A stretch of 64,000 nt of DNA, from positions 1 to 64,000 of the forward strand of contig CALQSQ010000017.1 in assembly GCA_943333275.1 (NCBI GenBank). The letters run 5' to 3'. Source of the DNA: Akkermansia muciniphila (GTDB taxonomy: Bacteria; Verrucomicrobiota; Verrucomicrobiia; Verrucomicrobiales; V1-33). Shown here in pieces: positions 1 through 7,716 of this stretch. Each line of letters starts with the position of its first letter. Position 1 is the stretch's first letter. The notes under the pieces are model-generated. The model saw only the letters and a program-made list of their open reading frames with translations, was not told the origin of the DNA and ran no database searches. The position numbers and the translations under genes are program-made.

Positions 1-247
1 CACAAAACGCCCTTGGATGGACGCTATCTTCCGCAAAATCAAAGCCCACCCGCCCCCATTCAGCTACTCCACTGCATAATCCGGGATAAATTATCACACA
101 TAAGCCTGCCACGCAAAATTCCTCCAAAAGCATGCATTGCGCCTGTTATTACCATTTCCCAACGCTCGGATTTTGGGGTTCTGAATGTGTCCCTGGCAAA
201 CCCTCGGGGCATCGGAAACAAACGACTATACACCGCTCAGAAGTGCA
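1..247. other. Left-edge non-coding stretch
   Basis: I find no convincing gene here. The plus-strand ORFs that start here run antisense through the 172-aa minus-strand gene and have no recognisable protein character. The stretch is downstream of that gene, and I see no strong hairpin with a T-run. Confidence 0.4.
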
Positions 248-766
248 TTATTTCTCGTTCGCGCCATTCGATACATTCGTCTCGGAGGATACAGCGTAAG
301 CAGCCTGGGCAATCCTCATTTCGCAGGCTGCAAAAGCCTCCTGCCCGATCAAGACACGAAATTGCTGGTCCGCCAGTGGCTGGAGCGCCAGCCATCGTTC
401 CCGATAAGCGGGATCATTGCCAGCCTGATCCTCCCCACCAACCTTCTCGATAAAATCCTCCACAACCCTGTTTTTCGCAGCCTCCTGCGCCGGAGTGAGC
501 GCAGGGATCTCCTGCAGGACAAGAGGCCAGGCAATCCGTCGGGTCGGGGTCCGGACCGTTCGCAGCCCGGCCTCGGCCACCGTCGGTCGTGCAGGTTCAC
601 CCGGGGGAGCGGCCGTAGGCCGTGCATCCTTGGACTTGAGCAGGAGCGACCTCGTCGATCTGTCGGCGTCCGTTGGTTGGGATCTGAAAAAGCTGAGCAC
701 AAAGATCGCAAACCACCCAATCCAGCAGCTCACCAAGAGACCTTTGTGAAAACGCGATTTCATCAT
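248..766 (-). CDS. Hypothetical membrane-anchored protein, 172 aa
   Basis: Not recognised. Basic N-terminus (KSRFHKG) followed by one hydrophobic segment at about residues 9-26 (LLVSCWIGWFAIFVLSFF), so an N-terminally anchored protein with a soluble extracytoplasmic part. The middle is Pro/Ala/Arg rich; the C-terminal half is predicted helical. Two start codons (766 or 763) are adjacent. A strong terminator for the upstream gene lies just before it, so it probably has its own promoter. I prefer this frame over the antisense ORFs because of the clean signal-anchor. Confidence 0.6.
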   Translation of the reverse strand: MMKSRFHKGLLVSCWIGWFAIFVLSFFRSQPTDADRSTRSLLLKSKDARPTAAPPGEPARPTVAEAGLRTVRTPTRRIAWPLVLQEIPALTPAQEAAKNRVVEDFIEKVGGEDQAGNDPAYRERWLALQPLADQQFRVLIGQEAFAACEMRIAQAAYAVSSETNVSNGANEK

Positions 767-790
767 CTTGCGTAGTGGCTTTTTGTGGGG

Positions 791-828
791 ATAAAAACAA
801 CGAGTGCGGGTGTTGCCACCCGCACTCG
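791..828 (-). terminator. Rho-independent terminator of the binding-protein gene
   Basis: A perfect 11-bp stem (CGAGTGCGGGT / ACCCGCACTCG, 801-828) with a 6-nt loop is followed on the minus strand by TTGTTTTTAT. It lies about 35 bp past the stop of the 864-1997 gene. Confidence 0.9.
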
Positions 829-863
829 CCGTCTAATTAATTTGGATCGCTATCGGATGGCCA

Positions 864-1997
864 TTAGTAATCCTGGGTGATCACACCGCCATCGTTTTGA
901 CGGACCACGCGCATGGTGGTGAGGGGAATGGCTGCATCGAAATTTTTGATCCGGTTTGCAAGCGCATCCGCCAGGGTCTTTTTAGCGCCGGTCAGTGTGG
1001 TGCGATAACAGACGTATTCATAATTCCAGAAGGCGTACGACCCTTCCTGCACAGCTTGGAGGCTGTAAGGAACTCCATTGTAGTTCAGCGCCCGGCCAAG
1101 TCCGGTCACGGCCGTTGCGGCATCGGCTGTTCCCATGTAGCCGATGTAGGCTTCACCAGCGGGTGAGGTGTTCGTCATTACAGTAGCAAGGGTGCCGCCG
1201 CTGGTGTATCCACCATTGCCTTCCACGACGGGCAGGCCAAGCAGGGTGTATGCAGGCCAGAGGATCTTGGCTGTGATGGCACCACCGGACGTGGTGACCT
1301 GATATTGATTGACCGGATCGATGTTGCTAATTCCCATTTCCGCAAAGGTTGAGGAACGCGTTCCGGAATCAAAGTCCCGGCCAAGGGCATAGACTGTGGT
1401 GGTATCGTCCCCGGGAACCCCTGTGAAAAGAGCCATCGACAGTGTGCCGCTCGAGTAGAGTGCTCGCGCGAGCTGGGGCGTCATGTTATTCAAGCCTGCC
1501 GAGGTGCCCTTATTGGCCACGAATTGAAAGGCGATTACTCCAACTTTTGTAGCCGAAAGAGTTGGGGAGGTGAATTGGGTCGCAGCCTGAGTGGTATCTG
1601 CCATGGAGCAATCCGCAGGTTGGGCATCCGTTCCAGCGGCAAGGCTGGCAGTTCCCCCGACACTCGTTGTGGCACCTGGGAGCAGGAAATTGGCGGTCAG
1701 GGACGTATTGTTGGCCACGAGTTGAATCCCCCCCGTGGAACCGGCGAGGGAGGTGAGATAGATCACCGACTGCGAAGAAACCGTTCCCTTATAAATGGCT
1801 TGATTGGCACTGTTTTGGTTGGTTCCCACGTAACCGTATCCGGCACCAACAGTGCCATTGATCAGGTTTCGGAGGGCGGTATTCATTTGCGTGCGGTAGG
1901 CGGTGGAACCGACAATCCGGACGACGGTCTGGGCCGAAGCCTCTTGGGTAAATGCCACAGCACAGATGGCTACGGCGAGATAGGATGCAATTTTCAT
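864..1997 (-). CDS. Exported PstS-like substrate-binding protein, 377 aa
   Basis: Signal peptide at residues 1-22 (hydrophobic AVAICAVAF, cleavage near ASA-QT). The mature N-terminus VVRIVGSTAYR resembles the start of periplasmic phosphate-binding (PstS-type) proteins, where a G-S-T loop contacts the ligand. No permease or ATPase genes (pstCAB) are adjacent, so a dedicated transporter partner is not shown. Verrucomicrobia often carry orphan copies of this kind; ligand and role are inference. The start is chosen because the signal peptide begins at that Met. It has its own strong terminator and a G-rich tract (template strand) in its leader. Confidence 0.7.
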   Translation of the reverse strand: MKIASYLAVAICAVAFTQEASAQTVVRIVGSTAYRTQMNTALRNLINGTVGAGYGYVGTNQNSANQAIYKGTVSSQSVIYLTSLAGSTGGIQLVANNTSLTANFLLPGATTSVGGTASLAAGTDAQPADCSMADTTQAATQFTSPTLSATKVGVIAFQFVANKGTSAGLNNMTPQLARALYSSGTLSMALFTGVPGDDTTTVYALGRDFDSGTRSSTFAEMGISNIDPVNQYQVTTSGGAITAKILWPAYTLLGLPVVEGNGGYTSGGTLATVMTNTSPAGEAYIGYMGTADAATAVTGLGRALNYNGVPYSLQAVQEGSYAFWNYEYVCYRTTLTGAKKTLADALANRIKNFDAAIPLTTMRVVRQNDGGVITQDY

Positions 1998-2009
1998 GAT
2001 TGAGTTGTT

Positions 2010-2039
2010 GGGTTGGGTTTGGTTGGGTTTGATTAGGGG
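2010..2039 (+). other. G-rich tract, possible G-quadruplex, in a leader region
   Basis: Four runs of three or more G on the plus strand (GGG-TT-GGG-TTTGGTT-GGG-TTTGATTA-GGGG) lie between the stop of the PEP-CTERM gene and the start of the binding-protein gene. The transcript of the downstream minus-strand gene therefore carries the complementary A/C-rich leader. One loop is 8 nt, slightly over the usual G4 rule, so folding is uncertain. Confidence 0.4.
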
Positions 2040-2049
2040 AGAAATGCGG

Positions 2050-2889
2050 TTAGGAGACAGTGGTGATCCCGGCCTTAGTGCGGCGGCGGCGTGTGACCAT
2101 GAGACCGAGAGCCGAGATCAACGTCAGGCTGGCGGGTTCCGGGACCGGGGAAGTGCTAAAACTGAGAACTCCGTCATTTGCGATGGTAAACGTTCCGAGA
2201 TAGTCACCCAAGAGCAAACTCGATCCCGGCGCCATGCGGAACAAGTCCAACGCAGCGAGCCCCGCGCCGGCACCGAAATCTCCCTCGATGGTGGGGTTCC
2301 AGTAGGCAAAGCTGATGCCGCCGGAATTTAGCGCCGTTCCGCCCGGCTGATAGCTGGCATAGGAAGCTGAGTCCGAAACATTTTGAATCACTCCAACCGG
2401 GCTATTGGCAGTGGCTGTTCCACCTTGGTAGCCGGCAGCGCCGGCCATGCCCATCAATTTTCCGGCAGGGGTAGCCTGAGTTGAAGCTGATCCACGATTC
2501 CATGGAGTTTCCTGGACACCAAAAGTGAGTTCTGCTTTGCTCGCGTAGAGGGTGCGGTTCGGATCTCCAGCAGTCGGACCGCTGCCAGCGGCGTTGGTGT
2601 TGGTGCCCATCACCGCCCAATGGACAGCTGAGTTGGAGTTCCAGTTCGAGCCAAACACCGCCGACAAATCAGCGCCGATGTTTCCGACCGGAACTGTAAA
2701 AGTGGAGGCGGAAGGACTCTTGTATAAGGAAGCCTGGCCGATGTTGATCAAATAATCCTGCGTGCCTCCGTCGATGCGGAAACCGAGGAAAATATCGCCG
2801 GGGAGGTAGGTGGCGGCGGATGCCTGGGCGGAAAGTCCGAGGCTGGCGGCGACCAGCATCAAACTCGTTTTGAGGAATGACAATTTCAT
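2050..2889 (-). CDS. PEP-CTERM exported protein, 279 aa
   Basis: Start moved to the internal Met beginning MKLSFLKTSLML, because it opens a clean signal peptide (cleavage near ASA-AT). The mature part starts YLPGDIFLGFRIDGGTQDYL. The C-terminus holds a PEP-CTERM sorting signal: VPEPASL, a hydrophobic stretch, then the basic RRRRTKAG. Such proteins are normally processed by an exosortase at the outer surface; no exosortase is visible in this window. The neighbouring gene is a close paralogue that lacks this sorting signal. Function of the mature domain is unknown. Confidence 0.85.
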   Translation of the reverse strand: MKLSFLKTSLMLVAASLGLSAQASAATYLPGDIFLGFRIDGGTQDYLINIGQASLYKSPSASTFTVPVGNIGADLSAVFGSNWNSNSAVHWAVMGTNTNAAGSGPTAGDPNRTLYASKAELTFGVQETPWNRGSASTQATPAGKLMGMAGAAGYQGGTATANSPVGVIQNVSDSASYASYQPGGTALNSGGISFAYWNPTIEGDFGAGAGLAALDLFRMAPGSSLLLGDYLGTFTIANDGVLSFSTSPVPEPASLTLISALGLMVTRRRRTKAGITTVS

Positions 2890-3098
2890 GAGTGATTTGG
2901 GTTTAGTGTAGGGATTGGCTGTGTCGCAGGCTTGAGTTAATTTGCACCATGCGACGCTCCATTCTCTATCTGATGATGTTTTTATCTCCACCTCTTTATG
3001 GTTACGTTTCCGTCGTTTTAAGCATTGTGTCGTTTTTGTTTCTTTATTACGTTAACCGGACGCAATATAGCATGTGACAAAATACTCACCTTGAAGCA

Positions 3099-4274
3099 TC
3101 ATGGCGTGATGACGACCCGCAGGCGGGCAAATCTGCGCACGGCTTCAGTGAAGGGAACAGTAAGTTTCACGTCCTCGGTGCCCGCCACGCTGCCGGGGAC
3201 GATGGTTACCCCTGGTGTGGACGTTGCGGTGTCCGTTCCCACCTGGTAGACCACGGGCCAGCTTCCCAAGGTCGTGCCCAATTCGATGGTGGTAGTGGTG
3301 TCCGCGGTCTTCCGGGCAATGGATCTGGTGAAAGTGAAGACAAAGTTTGCGCCATTGCGACTGGAAACCGGTCCTCCTGCATTGGGAGTCAGAGGGCTGG
3401 ATTCCTGCAGGTATTCCACGCCATTTGGAATCCCGTCGCGGTCATAATCAAAGGAAGCTGCGGCATTCGCTCCAGTAAGACCGAAGCCCGCAATCCATGC
3501 GGCAAATCCCGGGGTGCTCGTCACCGGAGGGGACGTGCTGAAGGTCACAACTCCCGCGCTGGTAATGGTGAATGTCCCCAAATAGGTGCCCAGTTGGGAA
3601 CTGGTTCCCGTCTGCATACGGAAAAGGTCCAGGGCTGCCCCGGCGGCGCCGGAGCCAAAGTCCCCTTCGTTGGAGGGGTTCCAGTAGGCGAAGCTGATGC
3701 CACCGGAATTGATGGCAGTTCCACCCGGTTGATAACTCGCATAGGAGGCCGAATCACTCGAGGTTTGGATCACACCAACCGAACTGTTGGCGGTGACGGC
3801 GTAGCCCGCATAGCCGAGCGGCGCTCCGGCCAAGCCCATCAATTTTGAGGCGGGCCCGGCTTGGGTGCCCGTGGCACCACGGTTCCACGGTGCCTCCTGC
3901 GTGCCAAGAACGGTTTCGGCCTTGCTCGCGTAAAGGGTGCGGTTCGGATCTCCAGCAGTCGGACCAGTGCCAGCGGCGTTGGTGTTGGTGCCCATCACGG
4001 CCCAGTGAACCGCTGCGTTGCTGTGCCAGGTCCCACCGAATATCGCCGACAAGTCGGCGCCAATGTTGCCCACCGGAACCGTAAAGGACGAGGATGAGGG
4101 GGATTTGTAAAGGGAAGCCTGACCAATGTTGATCAGGTAGCACTGGGTTCCTCCGTCGATCCGGAAGCCCATAAAAATGTCACCAGCTGTGTAAGGGGCT
4201 GCATGGGAAAGGGAAGAAATGCCGGTCAGGATGAGGGGCAGGAGGAGGATGGATTTGAGGCGAGACAATTTCAT
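3099..4274 (-). CDS. Exported paralogue with TSP3-like C-terminal tail, 391 aa
   Basis: The N-terminal ~240 residues closely match the preceding PEP-CTERM protein (shared GDIFMGFRIDGGTQ, VHWAVMGTNTNAAG, SFAYWNP). The C-terminus instead carries FDYDRDGIPNGVEY followed by a ~90-residue beta-rich segment ending RRFARLRVVITP. This tail recurs in three other exported proteins of the window. Start chosen at MKLSRLKSILLLPL, which gives a signal peptide cleaved near SHA-AP. Paralogy suggests tandem duplication followed by exchange of the C-terminal targeting module. Function unknown. Confidence 0.8.
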   Translation of the reverse strand: MKLSRLKSILLLPLILTGISSLSHAAPYTAGDIFMGFRIDGGTQCYLINIGQASLYKSPSSSSFTVPVGNIGADLSAIFGGTWHSNAAVHWAVMGTNTNAAGTGPTAGDPNRTLYASKAETVLGTQEAPWNRGATGTQAGPASKLMGLAGAPLGYAGYAVTANSSVGVIQTSSDSASYASYQPGGTAINSGGISFAYWNPSNEGDFGSGAAGAALDLFRMQTGTSSQLGTYLGTFTITSAGVVTFSTSPPVTSTPGFAAWIAGFGLTGANAAASFDYDRDGIPNGVEYLQESSPLTPNAGGPVSSRNGANFVFTFTRSIARKTADTTTTIELGTTLGSWPVVYQVGTDTATSTPGVTIVPGSVAGTEDVKLTVPFTEAVRRFARLRVVITP

Positions 4275-4598
4275 GCGTGATGGGGTTGGGGTTCTGTTGT
4301 CGGTGCCGGAATATATTTCACAGCACATGTCTATTTCGTTTCACACAACATGGCGCCTTGTACCCGAGGCTCTTGTTTCTCTCCAGTTTCTTATGGTGAC
4401 AATTCCGTTTCTTTATGTTTTTGTGTCGATATTGTCACACAAAACCAAATCGCAGACACCTGATGCAGCTAAATCCCCCGCTAGCGCCGTTTTTGTGTCA
4501 TTTCCGACACTTTTCGATATCCCAATCCGAACTCCGCCGCCCCTCTGTTTTGAAGACCAGTGAAAATTCTTCCACCTCTTGGAAGGCCCAGCCCACCC
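4275..4598. other. Intergenic region upstream of the paralogue gene
   Basis: AT-richer than its surroundings and without a credible ORF. It should hold the promoter of the minus-strand 3099-4274 gene, whose leader is C-rich (AACCCCAACCCCATCACGC) with no Shine-Dalgarno. It contains the dyad listed separately. Confidence 0.5.
4419..4444. promoter_or_regulatory. Perfect 8-bp dyad, candidate operator
   Basis: TTTTGTGT and ACACAAAA flank a 10-bp spacer, upstream of the 3099-4274 gene. A related TTGTTTCTTTATT stretch with GTGTCG occurs upstream of the paralogue (about 3027-3048), hinting at a shared regulator. No factor can be named. Confidence 0.3.
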
Positions 4599-6023
4599 TC
4601 AGCGTTTAGCGCCCAGCTCGAAGGTCAACAGGCCGCGTCCAGGCAAAGTGCCGCGGATCGAGGCAGAAGGAGGCGCATCCGGAAGTGATACAGCGTCCTC
4701 CGCAGGGGAGGTCCGCCAGGCCCGCGCAGGGGAGGTTTGAAAATCCTTGGGCAGGGCGAGTTCAAACAAGACCGGCGCGTCCTGCACGGCCGCCATGTGC
4801 ACCACGAGGCGTTTGCCATCCGGATCGGCAAAGGCGGCGACTTTGAGGCCCGGGGTGGAAAATCCACTGGCGGCTGGTCCGCGCAGGTCGGTTGGAATCA
4901 GTCGCATGCCCGGCTTGAGAGGCTGGCACCATTGGCGGTAACCGTGGTAGATTTTCGTCAAGATGAACTCTTTTCCCCAATCCAGATGGATCAACGCCTC
5001 GCCTCCCTGTCTTGGAGGATAGACCCAGTCATAGGCGAACCAGGCGGTGGCGCCACCATTGAAGGCTTCACTCATGGCGAGCCAGAATTCGCCGGCGGAA
5101 TTGATCTGACCCGCGCTTTTGTCAGGTCCATTGACACACCATTCAGTGCACCAGACGGGACGTTTGTCGGCGGCTTTGACGAGGGTTTTCCAGCGATCAC
5201 CGCGACGATCATAGTCATGGCTGCCGATCACATCGACGTATTTGCCCGCCGTCCGCAGCAACGGTGGAAGCCAGTTGGTGGCGCAATCGACCGAACTGAG
5301 GACATTGGGGGCCACCAATTTCGGACGGGGCACTTCCGGGTGACGCTTGACCATTTCTTCCAGGTAGGTGGCGCATTTTAGAAACAATTCGGCATGCTGC
5401 TTGGGATTGAGGCAATATCCGGGCTGGGCGTGCGGCCAGTCAGGCTCGTTGGCAATGCTCAGGTATTTCACCGTCACGCCCTGACGCTGCATGTGGGCAA
5501 GAAAGGCCCACATGTATTCAGCCATTTCCAGCTCCATTTTTGGCAGCAGCGTGGCCCGGGCTTCGCCTCCTCCGGAGGGATCGTGGTTCGTTTTCATCCA
5601 ACCCGGCGGCGTGTAGAGCGTGGCGCAGAACTGCATGTCGGGCCGGCGTGAGAGTGCGGCTTTGCAGATCTCGACGGTGTGCTGGCAGTACGCGAAAGCC
5701 TCCTCCTTGAAGTCCTGCTTGTAGGGATCGTCGTTGTCATTCTCCGGCTCGTGGTCGTGCCGGATGTAGAGGTTGAGAAAGTCTGTGGGCACCTCCTTGA
5801 ACATGGCGTCGTATAGTTTCTCCTGCGCCTCGGCCTTGCCACCCTTGCCCAAGCTGGTGATATGTGCCTCGTAATAAATGGCACCGCACCCCATTCCCTG
5901 AAGCGCCTGACGGGGATGAGTCATGTCCAGCCTGACGAACGTGGGATTCTCCGCCAGCAACATTCCCTGCATCCCCAACCAAAAGATGGCAAGGGCCAGT
6001 GACCGCTTGAAGTTACCGTTCAT
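4599..6023 (-). CDS. Secreted GH30-like glycoside hydrolase, 474 aa
   Basis: (beta/alpha)8 clan-A hydrolase resembling family GH30. The start at MNGNFKRSLAL gives a signal peptide cleaved near LLA-EN. N-terminal LQGMGCGAIYYEAH matches the G-x-G-x opening of the barrel. The acid/base is likely the Glu of LSIANEPDWP (about residue 193) and the nucleophile the Glu of VWCTEWCVN (about residue 294). A C-terminal beta domain (VVHMAAVQDAPVLFELALP) fits the side domain of the family. Substrate cannot be told from sequence (glucan, xylan or fucose-containing glycans are all possible). It follows recF by about 47 bp and may be co-transcribed. Confidence 0.75.
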   Translation of the reverse strand: MNGNFKRSLALAIFWLGMQGMLLAENPTFVRLDMTHPRQALQGMGCGAIYYEAHITSLGKGGKAEAQEKLYDAMFKEVPTDFLNLYIRHDHEPENDNDDPYKQDFKEEAFAYCQHTVEICKAALSRRPDMQFCATLYTPPGWMKTNHDPSGGGEARATLLPKMELEMAEYMWAFLAHMQRQGVTVKYLSIANEPDWPHAQPGYCLNPKQHAELFLKCATYLEEMVKRHPEVPRPKLVAPNVLSSVDCATNWLPPLLRTAGKYVDVIGSHDYDRRGDRWKTLVKAADKRPVWCTEWCVNGPDKSAGQINSAGEFWLAMSEAFNGGATAWFAYDWVYPPRQGGEALIHLDWGKEFILTKIYHGYRQWCQPLKPGMRLIPTDLRGPAASGFSTPGLKVAAFADPDGKRLVVHMAAVQDAPVLFELALPKDFQTSPARAWRTSPAEDAVSLPDAPPSASIRGTLPGRGLLTFELGAKR

Positions 6024-6070
6024 GGGCCGGATCCTACCGCAACCGCGATGCTTCGCAATGGAGGATTGAT

Positions 6071-7129
6071 TCACTGCCCGATCACCGCAGCATCCCGGAC
6101 GTGATAAATCGTCTCTGGCTGAAAACCATCCTGCACCCAGCCCAGATGCGTGGTGGTAATCAACCGCTGGGATGCGGCAGGCAGAGCGGCCAGCAGGGCA
6201 TTGCGGCGCAGCGGATCGAGTTCACCAAAGATATCATCCAGCAGCAGCAGGGGCGCGCGCTGGTGGCGATCCTCAAGCAGCGTGGCCTGGCTGAGTTTGA
6301 GCGCCAGAGCGATCGTGCGCTGCTGCCCTTCAGAGGCGTAATCCGCCGCCGGAAGGTCATTGATGGTCAATAGGAAATCGTCCCGATGGGGTCCGGCCAG
6401 CGTGACGCGCCGCTGGGTTTCCTGCTCACGCCGGGAACGCAGGCTGGCGGCGAGATCCGGACCACTGGCATTGTGATAGGCCAGATTCAGCGACTCAGGA
6501 CGCCCGCTGATGCGTTGATGGGCGGCGGCAGCATGCGGCTGAATTTCCAAGATGAGACGTTCACGCAGCATGGCCAGGGTCGTTCCATGCTCGACGAGAA
6601 TGGCGGTGAAAGCGTCGATCTGAGCCCATTGGGGTGCGGCATCACGCTTGAGCAAAAAGTTCCGGGACTTGAGCGCCTTATCATACTTCCTGAGTGCTTC
6701 GTAATATTCCGGGAATAATTGGATGCCCAGGAAATCGAGGTAGCGACGGCGGGGTTCGCTGGAGCCAGTGACGAGTTCGAGGTCCCCATTTCCCATCCAG
6801 ACCACCAGTCCACTGGCCGCGAGATAGTCCGAGGATTTCCGCACCGGCGAGCCATCCACGCTGAGTTCTCGCACTCCGTTGACCTGGGTGTGCTTTAATT
6901 CCTGCTCTCCCCAGGAACCCGCCACTCCAAATTCCGCGTGGGAAAACCGAACCAGTTCCGCCGGACGGGTGGTGCGGGGACTTTGCAGGCGGAGCAGGAC
7001 ACAAACGGCCTCAAGAATGGAAGTCTTGCCCTGGGCATTGTCGCCGATGAACACGGTTGATCCCCCGGAAAACGGACAAAGCAGGGTCTCGAAGCATCGA
7101 AAGTTGCGCAGGCGGAGGGAGGTGAGCAT
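6071..7129 (-). CDS. recF: DNA replication and repair protein RecF, 352 aa
   Basis: SMC-like ATPase that helps load RecA at single-stranded gaps. LTSLRLRNFRCFE opens the protein; Walker A is GDNAQGKTS (residues 29-37); the signature region is SEGQQRTIALALKLS and Walker B LLLLDDIFGELD. Length is normal for the family. In many bacteria recF lies next to dnaN and gyrB; here it sits between a rhodanese gene and a glycosidase gene. Confidence 0.95.
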   Translation of the reverse strand: MLTSLRLRNFRCFETLLCPFSGGSTVFIGDNAQGKTSILEAVCVLLRLQSPRTTRPAELVRFSHAEFGVAGSWGEQELKHTQVNGVRELSVDGSPVRKSSDYLAASGLVVWMGNGDLELVTGSSEPRRRYLDFLGIQLFPEYYEALRKYDKALKSRNFLLKRDAAPQWAQIDAFTAILVEHGTTLAMLRERLILEIQPHAAAAHQRISGRPESLNLAYHNASGPDLAASLRSRREQETQRRVTLAGPHRDDFLLTINDLPAADYASEGQQRTIALALKLSQATLLEDRHQRAPLLLLDDIFGELDPLRRNALLAALPAASQRLITTTHLGWVQDGFQPETIYHVRDAAVIGQ

Positions 7130-7184
7130 CGGTAAAGTTGGCCTGCAGCGTGGGCTGCAAACCGCTGCTTCGCAACTGATTCGC

Positions 7185-7703
7185 TCAGGGGGCCGCCTGC
7201 CAGGCGGGCCACCCCCCGTGGAGGACCCTGACGTTTTCTGGCATGGTATGGAAGCTTTTCAAAATTTCCGCAATCTCATGGCTGGCCTGGCACTTCTTTC
7301 CGTCGCAATAGACGACGATTAATTTTTCCTGCCCTTGCTGCAGAGCATCCGCCACCACACTGAGCTGCGAAGGATAGTCCGACTCTGATTCACAAAGCCG
7401 CAGAGCATCGGGGATGTGACCAGCATCGAATCGTGCCCTGACCCGGGCATCGATAAAAAGCACGCCGGGGGATTTCATGGTTGCACGCGCCTCGGCCGCA
7501 GAGATTTCACCATCGTTGACAGGCTCACTTTGCAGATACAAGGCCGGGGCATGCGGATGGAAAAAATAGGTGGCAGCTGAGGCCAGCAACGTCAGCGCGG
7601 CGAGGACTGTCATCTGCGTCCATACTTTCAGGCTTTGGTGGCGGGAAGGTCTTGAACTGGAGAGGAAGGAAATGGATTCGGGCGTCATGGCAGCAGGCAA
7701 CAC
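7185..7703 (-). CDS. Membrane-anchored rhodanese-domain protein, 172 aa
   Basis: One N-terminal hydrophobic segment (MTVLAALTLLASAATYFF, about residues 31-48) precedes a single rhodanese domain. FIDARVRARFDAGHIPDA is the typical CH2A region and VVYCDGKKCQAS holds the active-site loop with the catalytic Cys (VYC). Probable role is sulfur transfer or redox in the periplasm; the partner is unknown. Start could be 7703 or the Met at 7688. The recF start follows 55 bp downstream. Confidence 0.8.
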   Translation of the reverse strand: MLPAAMTPESISFLSSSRPSRHQSLKVWTQMTVLAALTLLASAATYFFHPHAPALYLQSEPVNDGEISAAEARATMKSPGVLFIDARVRARFDAGHIPDALRLCESESDYPSQLSVVADALQQGQEKLIVVYCDGKKCQASHEIAEILKSFHTMPENVRVLHGGWPAWQAAP

Positions 7704-7716
7704 CCGTCATCCTACC

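Noticed and set aside
13-775. Plus-strand ORFs of 146 and 196 aa
   Set aside because: They lie antisense to the 172-aa gene with its clear signal-anchor, are Arg/Pro-rich without domain character and look like shadows.
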